64,000 nt of DNA from Alteromonas sp. KUL42. Lineage in GTDB: Bacteria > Pseudomonadota > Gammaproteobacteria > Enterobacterales > Alteromonadaceae. Below the pieces are notes generated by a model. That model was given only the letters and a program-made list of their open reading frames with translations. It was not told where the DNA came from and searched no databases. Shown here one piece after another: positions 28,342-38,274 of this stretch (positions are counted from its first letter, which is position 1; each line of letters opens with the position of its first letter). The stretch spans positions 62,001 to 126,000 of the forward strand of contig NZ_BJKK01000003.1 of NCBI RefSeq assembly GCF_006538325.1, given 5' to 3'. Both the position numbers and the translations under genes were made by a program.

Positions 28342-29805
28342 CTAAAACTTCGCACAATTTTTCCCTGCGTGTTTTGCTCTGTATAACGCTTCGTCGGCTT
28401 TGAGCACTAAATCAGTTGCAGATTCTCGTTGATTGTCAATATCAGCGCAGACTAAGCCTATGCTAATAGTTAGTAATTTATTGTGATGTGAATGCTCGTG
28501 AGGTATGCCCAGCTTTCTAACATTACGCAGTATTTGCTCAGCAATTCTCATTACCGACTTTTCACTTGCGCCAGGTAAAATGACAGCAAATTCCTCACCG
28601 CCATAGCGCACCGCTAAATCATTAAGGCCTAAGCAGCTATTCGTTAACGTTTCCGCTATTTTCTCTAACGCGTTATCGCCTGCCACATGACCGTATGTAT
28701 CGTTAAAGGCTTTAAACGAATCTACATCAATCAATAATAACGACAATGGGCGTTGGCTGTTGCGGCTTTCCACTAATTCGCATTCAAGTGCGTTATCAAA
28801 AAAACGTCTATTACCAATACCGGTTAAACCGTCAATGTTGGCCAATCGCTCTAGTTGTTTATTGGCTTCAACCAGTTCTATCTGTACTTTTTGGAGGGCT
28901 TTTTGGTTATGCAGGTTTTGTAATGTATTACCCAGTATTTCGCCTACTCGTTTAAGGTATTCAATATCATGGGGTTTCCATTCATAAGGCCCACCAATAA
29001 TGTCACACCCTATGAAGCCATAAATTTTACTATTAACCATAATACGTACGCACAAAATACTGCAAATACGCTCTCTTTCGAATTCAGCTCGCTCTTTCGA
29101 CGCAGTATCTGGAATGGTAGCCACATCATCCACTTTAAAAATGCCATTGGTGACATGCTCAATCAAATAAGGCATTTCATTCGTTGGCATGTCTTGTAAG
29201 TCGTCGATGTAAGGAGTGACCCCTGCCGCCACCCATTCGTGGGTGTTAGACATCAAGTCTCCATCATCAGAAAACTCAAACAAGTAGCACCTGTCAACAT
29301 CACAGAACTCACCAAAGGCAGCTAAGCTTTGGTCAATAATGGCATCGAGTTCATGAATTCCCGCATTAATCAGCTTTGATGAAAAGTTAGTCAGGAGTTG
29401 GTTAAACGAAATATGTTTTCCAATGGCAGTATCTTTAGACGCGTTGGTCGATAAGTCATCGAAGTTAATTTTGATATGCAAGAAAACCCAGTCACCTGGA
29501 GGGGTAGACACCACCTTGCTTTCAACAAGACAGTGAATAGTACGAAGGTTGGTCTGTAACCTTACCCAAAGATTAACTTGCTCACCATGCTCGGCGAGCT
29601 CGAATGGAGATTCTGCTTTTAGCAATTCCACTTTTGACACTGGGTCAAAAAATGTTATCTCATCTACATTGATATCACGTTTGTCAGTCGCTCCGAAATT
29701 ACGCTTAAAACCACTGCTCATGAATATACCACCCTCTCCTTTCTGCTTAAAAAGCAGACATGATGGCAATTCCTGAAAAATAGGTAAGAGATCTTCCGTC
29801 TTCAA
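28342..29805 (-). CDS. GAF-domain diguanylate cyclase
   Basis: The 487-residue protein has an N-terminal PAS-like segment (residues about 1-110), a GAF-like domain (about 140-300, SLAAFGEFCDVDRCYLFEF) and a C-terminal GGDEF domain. The GGDEF active site is RYGGEEF near residue 411. The DGLTGIGNRRFFD opening and LLLIDVDSFKAFND metal-binding Asp are present. The inhibitory I-site RxxD is missing: the residue three before Asp in LGLNDL is Gly. No membrane segment is seen, so it is probably cytosolic and makes cyclic di-GMP in response to a GAF-bound signal. It lies upstream of the HMG-CoA reductase gene on the same strand but 242 bases apart. Confidence 0.9.
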   Translation of the reverse strand: MKTEDLLPIFQELPSCLLFKQKGEGGIFMSSGFKRNFGATDKRDINVDEITFFDPVSKVELLKAESPFELAEHGEQVNLWVRLQTNLRTIHCLVESKVVSTPPGDWVFLHIKINFDDLSTNASKDTAIGKHISFNQLLTNFSSKLINAGIHELDAIIDQSLAAFGEFCDVDRCYLFEFSDDGDLMSNTHEWVAAGVTPYIDDLQDMPTNEMPYLIEHVTNGIFKVDDVATIPDTASKERAEFERERICSILCVRIMVNSKIYGFIGCDIIGGPYEWKPHDIEYLKRVGEILGNTLQNLHNQKALQKVQIELVEANKQLERLANIDGLTGIGNRRFFDNALECELVESRNSQRPLSLLLIDVDSFKAFNDTYGHVAGDNALEKIAETLTNSCLGLNDLAVRYGGEEFAVILPGASEKSVMRIAEQILRNVRKLGIPHEHSHHNKLLTISIGLVCADIDNQRESATDLVLKADEALYRAKHAGKNCAKF

Positions 29806-29988
29806 TCTAACTCTCGCGAATCAATAATTATTATTTATCGTAGCAGCACTATGCATAGGTATATACTAATACTTATGCATAATGCAATTTTAAAGCAATG
29901 CTATTTGTATATCGGCAATTTTCCTTAAGTATTGGAGTGGATGTTTTTAATAGCCATTTTCACACTTGAAACTGACGCTACATAAGTG

Positions 29989-30807
29989 CTACTTACTTTT
30001 ATCGCTCGCCTTCAAAAATGGCTGTATTAATAATGCGACTACTGTTGCATTTGATTTATTAGCAGGTACGTCTTTTTGGCCTATTTTTAGTGTCTTGTCA
30101 TTGCAATTAACAGTTGGAGTGTAACTATTAAACAACTTATCCCACCAGGTGACACTAAACCCGTAGTTAGAGTTTGACTCGGTTTTAGCCTGACTGTGAT
30201 GTATGCGGTGAAGTCGCTGCGTTATAAGAATGATACTTACCCTGTCATCCCATTTTTGCGGTAAACGTATATTGGCATGGTTGAAAAGCGAAAAGCCATT
30301 TAACGCCACCTCGAATAGTAAAATAGCTAAAATCGGGACCCCTAAAAGCACAATAGCAAACGCTTTCACTCCTAGACTTATTGCAATTTCAATTGGATGA
30401 AATCGCAGCCCTGTTGTAGTGTCAACATGGCTATCAGCGTGATGCATTTTGTGAACGCGCCATAATATCGGAACAACATGAAAGAGCCTATGCTGCCAAT
30501 AAATGATCACATCCAATAACAGTACACACAAGGTTACTTCCAGCCAATAAGGCACCAGTGTTTCTAACGTATTTATGTTGAACAGGCCAATATGAGCTTC
30601 TTTCGCCCATAACGATACGCCCACAAGTGAGCTAGGCAACAGTAAGCGCGCGGTTACAGCGCCCAATATCACCATACTCAAGTTTGCAATCCATCGCTCT
30701 TTTCGACTAAGTACTGCCTTTCTTGCTGGTTTGTAAGCTTCAATAGCGCCCATTACGGCAAATACACCAAGAAAAATGGCAAGACGGACTTGAGCGCTAC
30801 TATCCAT
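29989..30807 (-). CDS. Fatty acid hydroxylase / sterol desaturase family membrane protein
   Basis: The 272-residue protein has several membrane helices and the histidine-box set of the family: HRLFH (in WQHRLFH), HKMHHAD and HRIHHSQ, which ligate a di-iron centre. Members hydroxylate or desaturate lipids, sterols or carotenoids using oxygen. It overlaps the end of the ynjF-like gene by 8 bases and is the last gene of the 29.9-40.6 kb operon, so its substrate is probably a membrane lipid or a lipid made by the neighbouring phosphatidyltransferase. Start is the ATG at 30807, placed by the overlap. Confidence 0.85.
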   Translation of the reverse strand: MDSSAQVRLAIFLGVFAVMGAIEAYKPARKAVLSRKERWIANLSMVILGAVTARLLLPSSLVGVSLWAKEAHIGLFNINTLETLVPYWLEVTLCVLLLDVIIYWQHRLFHVVPILWRVHKMHHADSHVDTTTGLRFHPIEIAISLGVKAFAIVLLGVPILAILLFEVALNGFSLFNHANIRLPQKWDDRVSIILITQRLHRIHHSQAKTESNSNYGFSVTWWDKLFNSYTPTVNCNDKTLKIGQKDVPANKSNATVVALLIQPFLKASDKSK

Positions 30808-31453
30808 GAGATACGTCTTTCTTTATCAGTTCGCTTTGCTCATGCTGTTTTAAGGTTCTATAACCACCAGCAATTCGCGTTACCACAGTTATCAAACACG
30901 CACCGGCAAAAACGTATGCCAATATAGGGAAATAAATTGGCCAAACGCAAAAGGCAACAAACACCAAAATAGTCTCGCTACCTTCTGTTAACCCTTGCAT
31001 GTAGTAAAAACTCTTATTGGTAAACTGAGGCCTATCAATTTGAAACTTTTCAGCGGCAATTGCAAAAGCCAAAAAGCTGCTACCGGTTCCTATAAAGGTT
31101 GCTAGTAAAACAAGAGCAGGAGCGCCCCAATCAGCAGGGTTTGCTATTCCAAAGGCAAGTGGAATAGCGGCATAAAACAAAAAGTCGAGACAAATATCTA
31201 GATAGCCCCCAGCACTACTACTGCAGTTTTGATGGCGTGCTAATTCGCCATCTATGCCATCGCATATTCTATTGATTGCAATACATACCAATGCCACACC
31301 AAACCAGTTCAATATAATAAAGGGCGCCGCGAGTAAGCCGAAGACAAACCCAAATACGGTGACTTGATCGGGCGTTACATTCCGTACATTCAAAAACAGT
31401 ACAATAGGTTTAAGCAAGGGCTTAATTAGCGGTGTAACTTTGGCATCTAGCAT
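30800..31453 (-). CDS. ynjF: YnjF-type CDP-alcohol phosphatidyltransferase
   Basis: The 217-residue integral membrane protein has the CDP-alcohol phosphotransferase signature: CDGIDGELARHQ followed by G...YLDICLD, that is D-x2-DG-x2-AR-x8-G-x3-D-x3-D. Such enzymes join an alcohol such as glycerol phosphate, serine or inositol phosphate to a CDP-diacylglycerol. The alcohol is unknown. The position directly after the ABC ATPase, with a 7-base overlap, matches the ynjD-ynjE-ynjF order in E. coli without ynjE. Confidence 0.82.
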   Translation of the reverse strand: MLDAKVTPLIKPLLKPIVLFLNVRNVTPDQVTVFGFVFGLLAAPFIILNWFGVALVCIAINRICDGIDGELARHQNCSSSAGGYLDICLDFLFYAAIPLAFGIANPADWGAPALVLLATFIGTGSSFLAFAIAAEKFQIDRPQFTNKSFYYMQGLTEGSETILVFVAFCVWPIYFPILAYVFAGACLITVVTRIAGGYRTLKQHEQSELIKKDVSHG

Positions 31454-32100
31454 GGTGTTAACTCAATAATGTCGCCCTTTGCAGCAGCGGCGTCATCTGC
31501 ATCATGCGTAACTAATAGTGCAGCAACGCCCTGCTCTTTCAGTGTTGCAAACGTCCAAGTTCGTATGTGCTCGCGCAGCGCGGTGTCTAGTTTACTGAAA
31601 GGTTCGTCCAGCAAGACCACTTTTGGTTCTGATGCTAAAGTTCTAAGCAAAGAAACTCTGGCTTGCTGCCCTCCGGATAACGACGACACGGCGCGTTTTT
31701 GCAAGCCGCTTAAGTCAACAGCTTCAAGCATACCTAAAATTGCCCTTTCACGAGCGCTCTTTGTTGTATATTTTTTAGGTGGTAACCCAAATGCGATATT
31801 GCCCTCTACCGTCATGTGATCAAACAAAAGTGCGTCTTGAAACATGTAGCCCACTTTACGCCTGTAAGCCGGCACATTATTCATGGTTTTCCCGTCAATT
31901 ACTATGTTACCCAATAGGGTAAATGGCGAAGCTAGCTGCCCAGAGATAGCATGCAGCAAAGTAGATTTACCCGACCCACTTGCGCCCATTACGCTAAGGA
32001 TATGGCCCTTTTCTACACTTGCGTTAATACTAAGTAGCGCCTTGTCGTGTCGATTGATAGTAATTTTATCTAGCAAAAGGCGATGATGATTATTTGCCAT
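31447..32100 (-). CDS. ynjD: YnjD-type ABC transporter ATP-binding protein
   Basis: The 217-residue ATPase has Walker A GASGSGKST, the Q-loop in GYMFQDALLF, signature LSGGQQARVS, Walker B VVLLDEPF and the H-loop LLVTHD. It energises import with the permease encoded just upstream; the genes overlap by 11 bases. It is the same size class as E. coli YnjD and lacks the C-terminal regulatory extension of many iron or molybdate ATPases. Confidence 0.85.
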   Translation of the reverse strand: MANNHHRLLLDKITINRHDKALLSINASVEKGHILSVMGASGSGKSTLLHAISGQLASPFTLLGNIVIDGKTMNNVPAYRRKVGYMFQDALLFDHMTVEGNIAFGLPPKKYTTKSARERAILGMLEAVDLSGLQKRAVSSLSGGQQARVSLLRTLASEPKVVLLDEPFSKLDTALREHIRTWTFATLKEQGVAALLVTHDADDAAAAKGDIIELTPC

Positions 32101-33856
32101 TTAAAACCTCACTTTCTTTACTTACACTGCTCAAAACGCCGTTTTCTCCCCTTTTTCTATTAACCAATAATGTTGGAGCCCACCACGCAATTATAAACGC
32201 GACCAAGGGTAAAAGAGCTTGAATAATGAGGTACACCGCCGTCACTCTGCTACTGTTTCCTGAAGCAGAGGCAACGGCTTCAGTGGTAATAGTGGGTAAC
32301 GTACCGCCCGAAGCGAGTAATGTCGGCAGATATTGGCTGAAGCTTATAGAGGCACCCAGTGCCCACGCCACTAAAATAGGTGAGGTCAAAAGAGGCAGTT
32401 TTACATGAGTAAACACTTGCCAAGGTGTTTTCCCCAAACTCTGCGCCACCATGGCATAACGGTTATCAAACTTTCTATAAGCCACAGCCAACGCCATAAA
32501 TACATAGGGTAAAACATAAACCAAATGAGCGATGAAAGTATGAAACCAAGTGGCAGAGGCAAGCACAATTTGTTGCAGCCACACTAACCCGTAGAGAAAA
32601 GCGACACCCGGTACTAGCAAAGGAAGAAATAGCGCCAGTGACAACACTAATGTCATTGTGGATTTTGTGGGTTTTAGCAACTCACTTTCTAACGCAAGTA
32701 ATACAATAATGACTGACGACACACTCACTGCCACACCTAATAAAAGCGTATTTACAATGGGAGGCAACATACCGCCCAACACGGTTTGCCAATGAAGCAA
32801 AGTTAACCCTGAAGGATAAAGTGCAGGAAAAACCCAATACTGTGCCACAGAATGCATAATGACTGAATAAACCACTAAGCCACAAAGCACAACGTACAAC
32901 CCTACTATGCCCGCGGCTTTAGTTATTATGAAGAAATCAAAAAACGTACGGGTTCCTTGTATTCGCTGACTACTCGCGACCTTACTTACTATTTTCTCAA
33001 CGAATATAAACGTCAGCAGCGCTAAGCAAGATACGCCCACCTGTAAAATAGCAGCGGCAGAGCCCAACAACCGCAACGACAAATCGATATGGTTAAACCA
33101 GTAGAATACAGCGACAGACAACGTACTAGGGTTGTTAGGCCCCAAAATAAGTGGGATCTCAACATTTGATGTTGCAAACACGACCACTGCTAAAAGGGGC
33201 AAACGAATTTGTCGATAAACTAGCGGTAATACAAGCTTCATAAAACTTGCGATTGGCGTGTACCCGCAAGAAGCCCCTATTGCTAAGTAACTTTTAAACT
33301 TGTGACTAAGTTGAGGTTGCGACATCACGCTCATCGCCATTAGCACAACGAAAGGCAGTTCCTTAAGCGTAAGCGCAAATAAAACACTTAACCCAAGCTC
33401 GTCGTAGGGAAACGCAAAACTCCATTTCGACATCCCTGCCGACACCATTACGCCTTCGCCAGATGCTGTGAATAGCCGTGCAATAATACCTGAAGGACTG
33501 ATAACAAATAAAAGCGCAATAGCTGTTGCTGCATGAGGAAGAGCAAGTAATGGGCTTAATAAGCCTTGCAGGTAGCGAAAAGCCTTAGTTTGATAGCTCG
33601 CGGCCAGTAAGAAAAAAGCCCCTGCAATAGACAATAAAGTGGCGCCTAAGCCAGTAAAAAGCGAAAGCCACACCATTCGACCTAAGCCATCGACACTGTT
33701 CAGCTGTTTAAAAACATCAAAAGAAAAAGTGGTCGCACCAAGCACTGGAAAGTAGCCGAGCGCAGGAAATACCACACCAATTAGCCCTGCCACAACAGGT
33801 ACCACTAACACCACCAACAATATCCAGCGTGCCAGAACGGTCAAACGAGTGAACAT
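32090..33856 (-). CDS. ynjC: YnjC-type ABC permease, two fused transporter domains
   Basis: The 588-residue protein is a fused permease of two homologous halves, each with about six membrane helices and an EAA-like loop (LAIGASCGYTPIASFMKLVLP and AQSLGKTPWQVFTHVKLP, which contact the ATPase). This layout is typical of FbpB, ThiP and YnjC importers for iron, thiamine or unknown solutes. The start ATG overlaps the substrate-binding gene stop (TGATG), and the end overlaps the ATPase gene. Confidence 0.85.
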   Translation of the reverse strand: MFTRLTVLARWILLVVLVVPVVAGLIGVVFPALGYFPVLGATTFSFDVFKQLNSVDGLGRMVWLSLFTGLGATLLSIAGAFFLLAASYQTKAFRYLQGLLSPLLALPHAATAIALLFVISPSGIIARLFTASGEGVMVSAGMSKWSFAFPYDELGLSVLFALTLKELPFVVLMAMSVMSQPQLSHKFKSYLAIGASCGYTPIASFMKLVLPLVYRQIRLPLLAVVVFATSNVEIPLILGPNNPSTLSVAVFYWFNHIDLSLRLLGSAAAILQVGVSCLALLTFIFVEKIVSKVASSQRIQGTRTFFDFFIITKAAGIVGLYVVLCGLVVYSVIMHSVAQYWVFPALYPSGLTLLHWQTVLGGMLPPIVNTLLLGVAVSVSSVIIVLLALESELLKPTKSTMTLVLSLALFLPLLVPGVAFLYGLVWLQQIVLASATWFHTFIAHLVYVLPYVFMALAVAYRKFDNRYAMVAQSLGKTPWQVFTHVKLPLLTSPILVAWALGASISFSQYLPTLLASGGTLPTITTEAVASASGNSSRVTAVYLIIQALLPLVAFIIAWWAPTLLVNRKRGENGVLSSVSKESEVLNGK

Positions 33857-35178
33857 CAGTACCTTGCTCCGTAACGTTTAAACCAAGCATCGCGCAACGC
33901 GTCTGTCCAACTTGCATGCGGCTCTGCAAGTAATGGTGTTGATAATGTCTTATCCAACGCTGACGCATGTGGTGTGTCTTGAATAAACAGCTGACGTTGC
34001 GCTTGGTTAAGCTGCGTCATATCAAGCACAGTATCGTCACCCCATACGGTTAATTTTTGTTTTTGGGCCTGTGCCTCAGGAGACAATAAAAAATTCACCA
34101 CCGTCTTCGCTGCATTTTTAGAAGCGGCATTGAACGTAAGCCCAATAAAATGCACATTCGCTAAACTGCCGTCATGCATTGCATAGGTTCGAATATCTAA
34201 CGGTAAATCAAAACGCTCAACCGCACTTGGAATTTCAGCAGCCGTAAAAGAAAACGCCAGTGACAATTCACCACTACCCATTAAGCGTTGTAACTGAGAG
34301 GCTTGGCGCAACATAGTTTGCCCTTTACGCCACATCAGTGGATGTAACTTATCAAGGTATTGCCATAAAGCAAGAAGTACGCGTGCTAACGCTTCTGGCG
34401 AAACAGGGCTATAAAAATCATCTAGATATTCTTTGTTTAAGGTAAGCGCAGCATACTTCAAAAAAGTAATACCTAAATAATCATTGGGTATGGGGTAAGT
34501 AAACCTACCCGGTGCTTTCTGCGCAAAAGTCAGTAAGGCTTCAATGGTGGTTGGCGCTTTTAATGACAGTGCCTCTAAATGAGATTGTCGATAATAAAAC
34601 ACCATTGATGCTTTACCCCAAGGCGCTTCCATGCCTAACGTGGCTTCACCAAAATCTGTCACCATGGCTGCATTTTGCTGTGGGTTGGTTAACGCAAAAT
34701 TCTCTATACTACTTACCCATTCAGGCTCAAGTAACCCATGCTGTTTCATAGCTGCAAAATTTTCACCATTGATCCAGATAAGATCTACACTACCTTCACT
34801 ATGATTGCCTGCGGCTTTTTCCGCCAGTACACGAGATACCGCATCGCTGGTATCTGCCAGTTTTACGTGTTGTAAGTTGATGTTGTATTCTTTCTTTACC
34901 TGCTCACTCACCCACTGCAAATAACCATTAACTTGAGCACTGCCGCCCCACGCGTGAAACCGTACAGTTTGAGGCTCTATTTCATCGCTTGTCACCCGTC
35001 GCGTGGATGCAGACTTAGCGGGTGTAGGCGTAGCATGTGGAGATTGACTGGTAGTTAATTGATTGGTAGTTATTTGATTGGTAGCTATTTGATTAGCTTT
35101 GGACGCAAAACTAGCAAAAAGCATAAGCATGAGTACTGCGATTACCTGTCGTATTCGGATAGCACTTACGCCGAACAT
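33856..35178 (-). CDS. ynjB: YnjB-type ABC substrate-binding protein with a repeat linker
   Basis: About 440 residues. A signal peptide (IRIRQVIAVLMLMLFASFASKA) is followed by a linker with a five-residue repeat (TNQI[AT]), then a type 2 periplasmic-binding fold beginning VRFHAWGGSAQVNGYL and containing VDLIWINGENFAAMKQHGLLEP. The E. coli YnjB family resembles spermidine/iron-type binding proteins, but the ligand is not known. The start at 35178 gives a good signal peptide; an ATG at 35229 overlaps the previous gene and would add 17 residues. The DNA of the linker is a 15-bp tandem repeat at 35044-35088. Confidence 0.83.
   Translation of the reverse strand: MFGVSAIRIRQVIAVLMLMLFASFASKANQIATNQITTNQLTTSQSPHATPTPAKSASTRRVTSDEIEPQTVRFHAWGGSAQVNGYLQWVSEQVKKEYNINLQHVKLADTSDAVSRVLAEKAAGNHSEGSVDLIWINGENFAAMKQHGLLEPEWVSSIENFALTNPQQNAAMVTDFGEATLGMEAPWGKASMVFYYRQSHLEALSLKAPTTIEALLTFAQKAPGRFTYPIPNDYLGITFLKYAALTLNKEYLDDFYSPVSPEALARVLLALWQYLDKLHPLMWRKGQTMLRQASQLQRLMGSGELSLAFSFTAAEIPSAVERFDLPLDIRTYAMHDGSLANVHFIGLTFNAASKNAAKTVVNFLLSPEAQAQKQKLTVWGDDTVLDMTQLNQAQRQLFIQDTPHASALDKTLSTPLLAEPHASWTDALRDAWFKRYGARY
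35044..35088. repeat. 15-bp tandem repeat inside ynjB
   Basis: Three copies of a 15-bp unit (consensus TTGATTGGTAGTTAT on the plus strand) run at 35044-35088 with a partial fourth copy. The unit is in frame (15 = 5 codons) and encodes the repeated T-N-Q pattern after the ynjB signal peptide, so copy number could vary without frameshift. Confidence 0.75.
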
Positions 35179-35212
35179 TGTTGCTTTATCTTCAAGCCTC
35201 AATACTAACAAC

Positions 35213-36103
35213 CTATTGGGTAATATCATTTAGTCGCCAATCGTACTCATTAAATGAAATCGACATGTCACCGCTTATTAGTTTGTTCGCTTGCATTTCA
35301 CTCAACCCTAATGCGTCACTGTATAATCCGATAAATGCTTTAACTGAATGTGCTCCCTGCCATCCTTGCTCGAAGTCATCCCCATACCAAGAAAATATTT
35401 TCGACAAATATAGCGTATCATCCAATACATAATTTCTAGTTTTGTCTGCCAGAAAGCGTTCTGTTTGACCTTGTAACTGTGTTTCGAGTTTCTCTCCTGT
35501 GTAGCTTTCTTCGCGAAGCGCTGGGCAACCTATGCTGGCACAGTTAACGGCAAAATGTATACGTGGCTCTTGGTACTTGTTATCCCCTCGAATCAAATTA
35601 TGTTCAATATCATCCAGCGTACGAATTTCGCCTAAAAGCGGCGCTATTTCTTTTTTCCAAGGAGAAGAAAAGAAACTGCCCAAATCACGAATAGAAGTTA
35701 TGTCTGGGTACTCAGTTAGAATAAGTGCAATGGTATGCGCATTGTATGCATTAATAAGAAACGCAAGTTGATGATTGTCACTCCAACTATCAAATGTTGT
35801 TTGCTCAACTTTTGTTAACTCTGATAAATAATCATCTAGCAAGGGTTTATCACGCATAAACCCCGCATAATCAACTTGTGTACTCGCGCCATTATCAATG
35901 GTGATGACATGCTTTCTTAACAGGCTATCAAACCCACTGTGCAAATTTTCATTGGCAAATGAGCATGATGCAAAAAAGCTTAACCAACAAACCAGCAAAA
36001 TGCTTTTTTGCTTAGAAATCACGATTTTTCTTAGTAAATGGGTCGGAACCATTATCTTTCTTGATAAGTCGCCCACAAGCCTGCTATTACTGAATAGACA
36101 CAT
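35213..36103 (-). CDS. DUF547 domain-containing exported protein
   Basis: About 296 residues. The DUF547 core is clear: LLRKHV..., 'LAFLINAYNAHTIALIL', 'WKKEI', LDDIEHNLIRG, and INCASIGCPALR-like VNCASIGCPALREESY near residue 200, which has paired cysteines and a possible catalytic arrangement. A hydrophobic segment (SILLVCWLSFFASCSFA) suggests a signal peptide or lipoprotein anchor. The ATG at 36103 is chosen because GGAG lies 6 bases before it; ATG 36052 would shorten the N-terminus before the signal peptide. The start overlaps the previous stop, so it is coupled to the flavoprotein gene. Function unknown. Confidence 0.82.
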   Translation of the reverse strand: MCLFSNSRLVGDLSRKIMVPTHLLRKIVISKQKSILLVCWLSFFASCSFANENLHSGFDSLLRKHVITIDNGASTQVDYAGFMRDKPLLDDYLSELTKVEQTTFDSWSDNHQLAFLINAYNAHTIALILTEYPDITSIRDLGSFFSSPWKKEIAPLLGEIRTLDDIEHNLIRGDNKYQEPRIHFAVNCASIGCPALREESYTGEKLETQLQGQTERFLADKTRNYVLDDTLYLSKIFSWYGDDFEQGWQGAHSVKAFIGLYSDALGLSEMQANKLISGDMSISFNEYDWRLNDITQ

Positions 36104-36105
36104 TA

Positions 36106-38260
36106 TCAGCTCCGTCGCCAAGCGTGAAATTTCTCAACGTATTGCAACAGTTTCTCAGGCGCATTAGCACGTTTCCAGCTGCCGGCTGCATATTTTGCAC
36201 CTTCAGCCCATGTTGGATAGGCGTGGATAGTGCCAAGAATTTTGTTTAAGCCTAAGTTGTGCTTCATGGCCAACACGAATTCCGCCATTAAATCTCCGGC
36301 GTGCTCACCCACTATAGTCACGCCTAAAATCGTATCTTTCCCTGGCGGTGTTAACACCTTAATAAAGCCTTTTCGCTCACTCTCGGTGATAGCTCGATCC
36401 AGTTCTGCAAACTCAAAGCGGGTAACTTCAACATCAATACCTTGTTGGGCAGCTTCTCGCTCATTAATCCCCACACGGGCAATTTCTGGGTCGGTAAACG
36501 TCGTCCATGGAATAACGCGATAATCAACTTTAAACTTCTTGAAATTACCAAATAGTGCATTGACTGCCGCATACCACGCTTGATGGGCAGCCACATGGGT
36601 AAACTGGTAAGGGCCAACCACATCCCCTGCCGCATAAATATTGGGCATGAGCGTTTGAAGATACTCGTCGGTTTCTATGGTGCGATCAAACTTAATGCCC
36701 AATTCTTCAAGGCCAAACCCAGAAAGTCTCGCTTTTCGGCCCACGGCAATAATGACGTCATCATAAACAAGTGCGTGCTCAACACCATTGTGCTGAACAA
36801 CCAATACCTTTTCGTCACCCTGACGCTCAAATCGAAGGGCCTTGTGTGAGGTAAGCACATTCACACCGCTTTCTTTAAGAGTGCTTGCAGCAAAATCAGC
36901 CACATCAGTGTCTTCACGCCCCATTAATTGCTCTGCAAGTTCTACCTGCGTTACATCGCTGCCAAGACGCGAAAAGGCTTGCGCTAACTCACAGCCAATG
37001 GGGCCGCCACCAAGTACAATAAGCTTTTTCGGCGCTTGCTCTCGCTCAGAGAATGCCTGCCACAACGTATCAGACGTAACATAACCACTTTCTTCAATAC
37101 CAGGCATTGCCGGTACAAAAGGGGCGGCACCGGTTGCAACTACAATATTTTTCGTGGTTAGTCGTTGAATTTCTCCCGTGTTATGTTTTATTTCTACTGT
37201 CCAAGGATCCACAATGGTGGCATAGCCTTTTACCACGTCAACGCCCAACGAGGTGTAACGCTCTACACTGTCATTTGGCGCAATGGTTTGAATAACGTCT
37301 TGTACCCGCGCCATAACATGTTTGAATGAAAAACTCGGCTCTATTGCGTCTAACGCGTACTTTTCAGCATCGCGCATTTGATGCGCCACTTTTGCTGTTT
37401 TAATTAGGGCTTTACTTGGAACGCACCCATAATTTAAACAATCGCCCCCCATTTCACCGGCTTCCACCAATGTTACTTTCGCTTTCACTGCTGCTGCAAT
37501 ATAGCTAGTTACAAGACCACCTGCACCAGCACCTATTACAACCAAATTTCTGTCGAAAGTTTTCGGCTTAGTGTACCCCTTGTAGACACGACGACGATTA
37601 ACGATGGCAACAATCCCTTTGGCTATCCATGGGAAAATACCCAGCAGTATAAATGAGAAAATAAGACCTGGCGACACAATACCCGACAAGCTAACTATTT
37701 GCGCAAGCTGTGTTCCCGCATTAACGTAAACAGCGGTTCCCGCAAGCATACCTAACTGACTTACCCAATAGAATGTCCACGTTTTAAGAGCTGTTAGCCC
37801 CATTAATAAATTAATTAAAAAGAAGGGAAATACAGGCACTAGTCGCAAAGTGAATAAGTAAAATGCCCCTTGCTTTTCAACGCCTTTATCAATGTTGTTC
37901 AGTTTGTCTTTGAACTTGGTACGCACCGTATCGCGCAAAATAAAACGGGACACCAAAAACGCTAGGGTCGCGCCTATTGTTGATGCGAAAGACACAATAA
38001 TTAGCCCTTGCAGCAAGCCAAACAAAGCACCAGCTGCTAGGGTTAAAATTGCTGCGCCAGGTAGCGATAATGCAGTAACAGACACGTAAACAGCAAAGAA
38101 CACACCCATGCTTAAAAAAGGGTTTTGCGCAATAGCCTGTTGAAAGCCATTAAGTGAACCTTTCATTCCTTCTAGGGTTAAATAGCTATTTAAATCAAAG
38201 TAAAAGAACCCTGCTATGGCGACTATTATCAGCGCAAGAAGGAAAGCGTTTTTTAAACAT
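36106..38260 (-). CDS. VTT-domain / mercuric-reductase-like flavoprotein fusion, frameshifted near start
   Basis: The N-terminal third is a VTT (TVP38/TMEM64, DedA-like) membrane domain with helices around SLPGAAILTLAAGALFG and a PFFLINLLMGL motif. The rest is a pyridine nucleotide-disulfide oxidoreductase of the mercuric reductase type: FAD GAGAGGL, redox-active CLNYGCVPSKA, NAD GGGPIGCE, GDV, and a C-terminal HAYPTWAEG with the His-Glu dyad. The frame starting at 38166 lacks the first membrane helix. One extra T in the T6 run 38249-38254 hides the normal start at ATG 38260, which has AAAGGG just upstream and would add about 32 residues (MFKNAFLLALIIVAIAGFF). It begins 14 bases after the TonB receptor stop. 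The CxxxxC pair probably reduces a disulfide or metal. Confidence 0.83.
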
Positions 38261-38274
38261 GTTTTACCCTTTAA

